Part shown: piece after piece, positions 6,941 through 8,177 of the stretch
Position numbering within the stretch: the stretch's first letter is position 1
Layout: the number at the start of each line of letters is the position of its first letter
Source of the DNA: JAAYBG01 sp964411675
GTDB taxonomy: Bacteria > Bacillota_I > Bacilli_A > ML615J-28 > CAG-698
DNA length: 8,177 nt
Assembly: GCA_964411675.1 (NCBI GenBank)
Contig: CAYPLR010000048.1
Span: forward strand, 1-8,177
Direction: 5' to 3'
Made by a program: the position numbers and the translations under genes
The notes under the pieces: generated by a model
The model's database searches: none
What the model saw: the letters and a program-made list of their open reading frames with translations, nothing else
What the model was told of the DNA's origin: nothing

Positions 6941-8095
6941 TTATCTTATAAAGTTAGGGCTTTCGTATTTTTTACGCTTGTTTTGATACATTTTTTGATC
7001 GATCATATCGATAAAGTGTTTAAAGTCAAAATTATCTTCAGGACTAAATACATAAAACCCATAACTAAAGCTCATATGAAATTGATTTCTTGATTGTTCA
7101 TTATAGACTCGTAAATTTTCTTCGAGATTAGCCAGCACTTTGTGAACATAATTTTTGTCTGGACTCTCTAATACAATGACAAATTCATCACCCGCATATC
7201 TTGCTAAAAAGTCTTTTTTCTTAATACTCTTACTCAAAATATTTGCGGTTTCTTCTAAGGCGTTATCCCCAGCAATATGACCATATTGATCATTGATATT
7301 TTTAAATCGATCGATATCAATCATGATACCCATAATGTAGTTTTGGCGACGACTATTTTTTATTCGCCATGTTACATAGTTTTCTAAATGATGACGATTA
7401 TAGACACCCGTTAAGTAGTCAACTAAAGCAGATCGACTTTGTAAACTAATGAAAACAATTAAAATGGCAATCGCAGAAGAAATCCAAAGTAAACTCAATC
7501 CATAGAAAAGGATCTGGAAAACGCCTATGAAAGAAGGAATTGCAACATAAAGCACAAGTGCTAATACCTCTTCTCGTCTAAATTTCTTACGATTCAAGAT
7601 TACTAATACGATGGATGCTAATAAATATCCATAAGAAATTACTGTTTCTACTTGAAAATATTTACCACGAGCATATACGTTTTCTTCATTGATGGTGAAG
7701 AAGATATTATTTTGATAGCTTAAGATTGATAAAATAATGTTAGCAACAAAGGGTGTGATAATTAAAAGCCAATGCCATTTTAACTTTTTAAAGTCTTTAT
7801 TGGCACTTAAATATACATATAAAAACCATAATAATCCTACTGATGGATTCATAATATAGTATAAAACGAAAACTGGTCGCAATAAAAAGATGGCAATCTC
7901 GGTTGTTTTTCCATCATAATACCATTCTATTGCATCAAGAATAATCAGAATTGCATTTGATATCAATATTCCAATGAAAAACTTCTTATCAATTGCAAAT
8001 ATTTCTGATCTTTTACGCATAAATAAATAGATAATTAATAATATTGCTAATCCTACAGCATTTATTGTTAGATAAGCCATTAGTAGTCTATCCAT
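6941..8095 (-). CDS. Membrane-anchored diguanylate cyclase (GGDEF domain, AGDEF variant)
   Basis: This 384-residue inner-membrane protein probably makes cyclic di-GMP from two GTP. Residues 1-220 hold seven or eight hydrophobic segments, a multi-pass sensor of the kind seen before GGDEF and histidine-kinase domains; its ligand is unknown. The GGDEF domain covers about 223-375: DYLTGVYNRHHLE (226-238), metal and substrate residues in DIDRFKNINDQYGH (260-273) and GDNAL, and the active-site loop RYAGDEF (299-305), an AGDEF variant that is common among active cyclases. The usual inhibitory RxxD site is KKKD here (292-295), so product feedback may be weak. There is no EAL or HD-GYP phosphodiesterase domain. 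The start at ATG 8095 is supported by GGGGAA (8101-8106) upstream and a promoter just before it. The gene is transcribed alone and has no evident functional link to its neighbours. Confidence 0.93.
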   Translation of the reverse strand: MDRLLMAYLTINAVGLAILLIIYLFMRKRSEIFAIDKKFFIGILISNAILIILDAIEWYYDGKTTEIAIFLLRPVFVLYYIMNPSVGLLWFLYVYLSANKDFKKLKWHWLLIITPFVANIILSILSYQNNIFFTINEENVYARGKYFQVETVISYGYLLASIVLVILNRKKFRREEVLALVLYVAIPSFIGVFQILFYGLSLLWISSAIAILIVFISLQSRSALVDYLTGVYNRHHLENYVTWRIKNSRRQNYIMGIMIDIDRFKNINDQYGHIAGDNALEETANILSKSIKKKDFLARYAGDEFVIVLESPDKNYVHKVLANLEENLRVYNEQSRNQFHMSFSYGFYVFSPEDNFDFKHFIDMIDQKMYQNKRKKYESPNFIR

Positions 8096-8121
8096 ACGTT
8101 TTCCCCAATCATTGTTTTTTT

Positions 8122-8150
8122 ATTATAACACTTTGGGAAATAATTGTAAA
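8122..8150 (-). promoter_or_regulatory. Sigma-A promoter of the diguanylate cyclase gene
   Basis: The minus strand has TTTACA (-35, 8145-8150), 17 bases, then consensus TATAAT (-10, 8122-8127). The predicted start point is near 8115, giving a leader of about 20 bases with the GGGGAA ribosome site. The remaining bases to the right edge (8151-8177) are AT-rich and show no gene. Confidence 0.8.
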
Positions 8151-8177
8151 GTTTTTTATTGTTTTATTGCCTGTTTT

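Noticed and set aside
1..8177. CRISPR array, insertion sequence, tRNA or rRNA gene
   Set aside because: I saw no regularly spaced repeats, transposase-like frames, terminal inverted repeats around genes, or structural RNA sequences; nearly the whole window is covered by protein-coding genes.

Overview
The window is AT-rich DNA with dense, same-strand gene packing, clear Shine-Dalgarno sequences, sigma-A-like promoters and intrinsic terminators. This points to a low-GC Bacillota (Firmicutes), possibly a host-associated fermenter that lives on sugar acids. I cannot place it to genus. All genes lie on the minus strand, so transcription runs from the right edge to the left, in three compact units with no gap over about 150 bases.

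Unit 1 (right, 8150 to 6903) is a single gene: a multi-pass membrane protein with a C-terminal diguanylate cyclase (GGDEF-type, here AGDEF) domain. It has its own near-consensus promoter and a strong terminator.

Unit 2 (6892 to 5293) is a two-gene membrane-protein operon. The first gene resembles the YhhN/TMEM86 (lysoplasmalogenase) family and the second the YwaF/TIGR02206/TMEM164 family. The genes overlap and lie between a perfectly spaced promoter and an intrinsic terminator. The human members of these two families act on opposite steps of ether-lipid (plasmalogen) metabolism, so the pairing may be a bacterial ether-lipid remodelling module. This is the most interesting hypothesis in the window.

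Unit 3 (5271 to beyond the left edge) is a sugar-acid catabolic operon. In order it encodes a fusion of a Cof-type HAD phosphatase with a tagaturonate epimerase (UxaE), a PfkB-family 2-keto-3-deoxygluconate kinase (KdgK-like), an NADP-type 6-phosphogluconate dehydrogenase (Gnd), and the start of an SDR oxidoreductase that looks like the fructuronate reductase/D-mannonate oxidoreductase branch (UxuB-like). The expected flow is tagaturonate -> fructuronate (UxaE) -> mannonate (UxuB) -> KDG (UxuA, not in the window) -> KDPG (KdgK). Gnd adds a gluconate/pentose-phosphate branch. The promoter carries a striking inverted repeat just downstream of the predicted transcription start, a likely operator for a sugar-acid-responsive repressor. 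UxuA, uronate isomerase, KDPG aldolase and a transporter are not present and may lie past the left edge.
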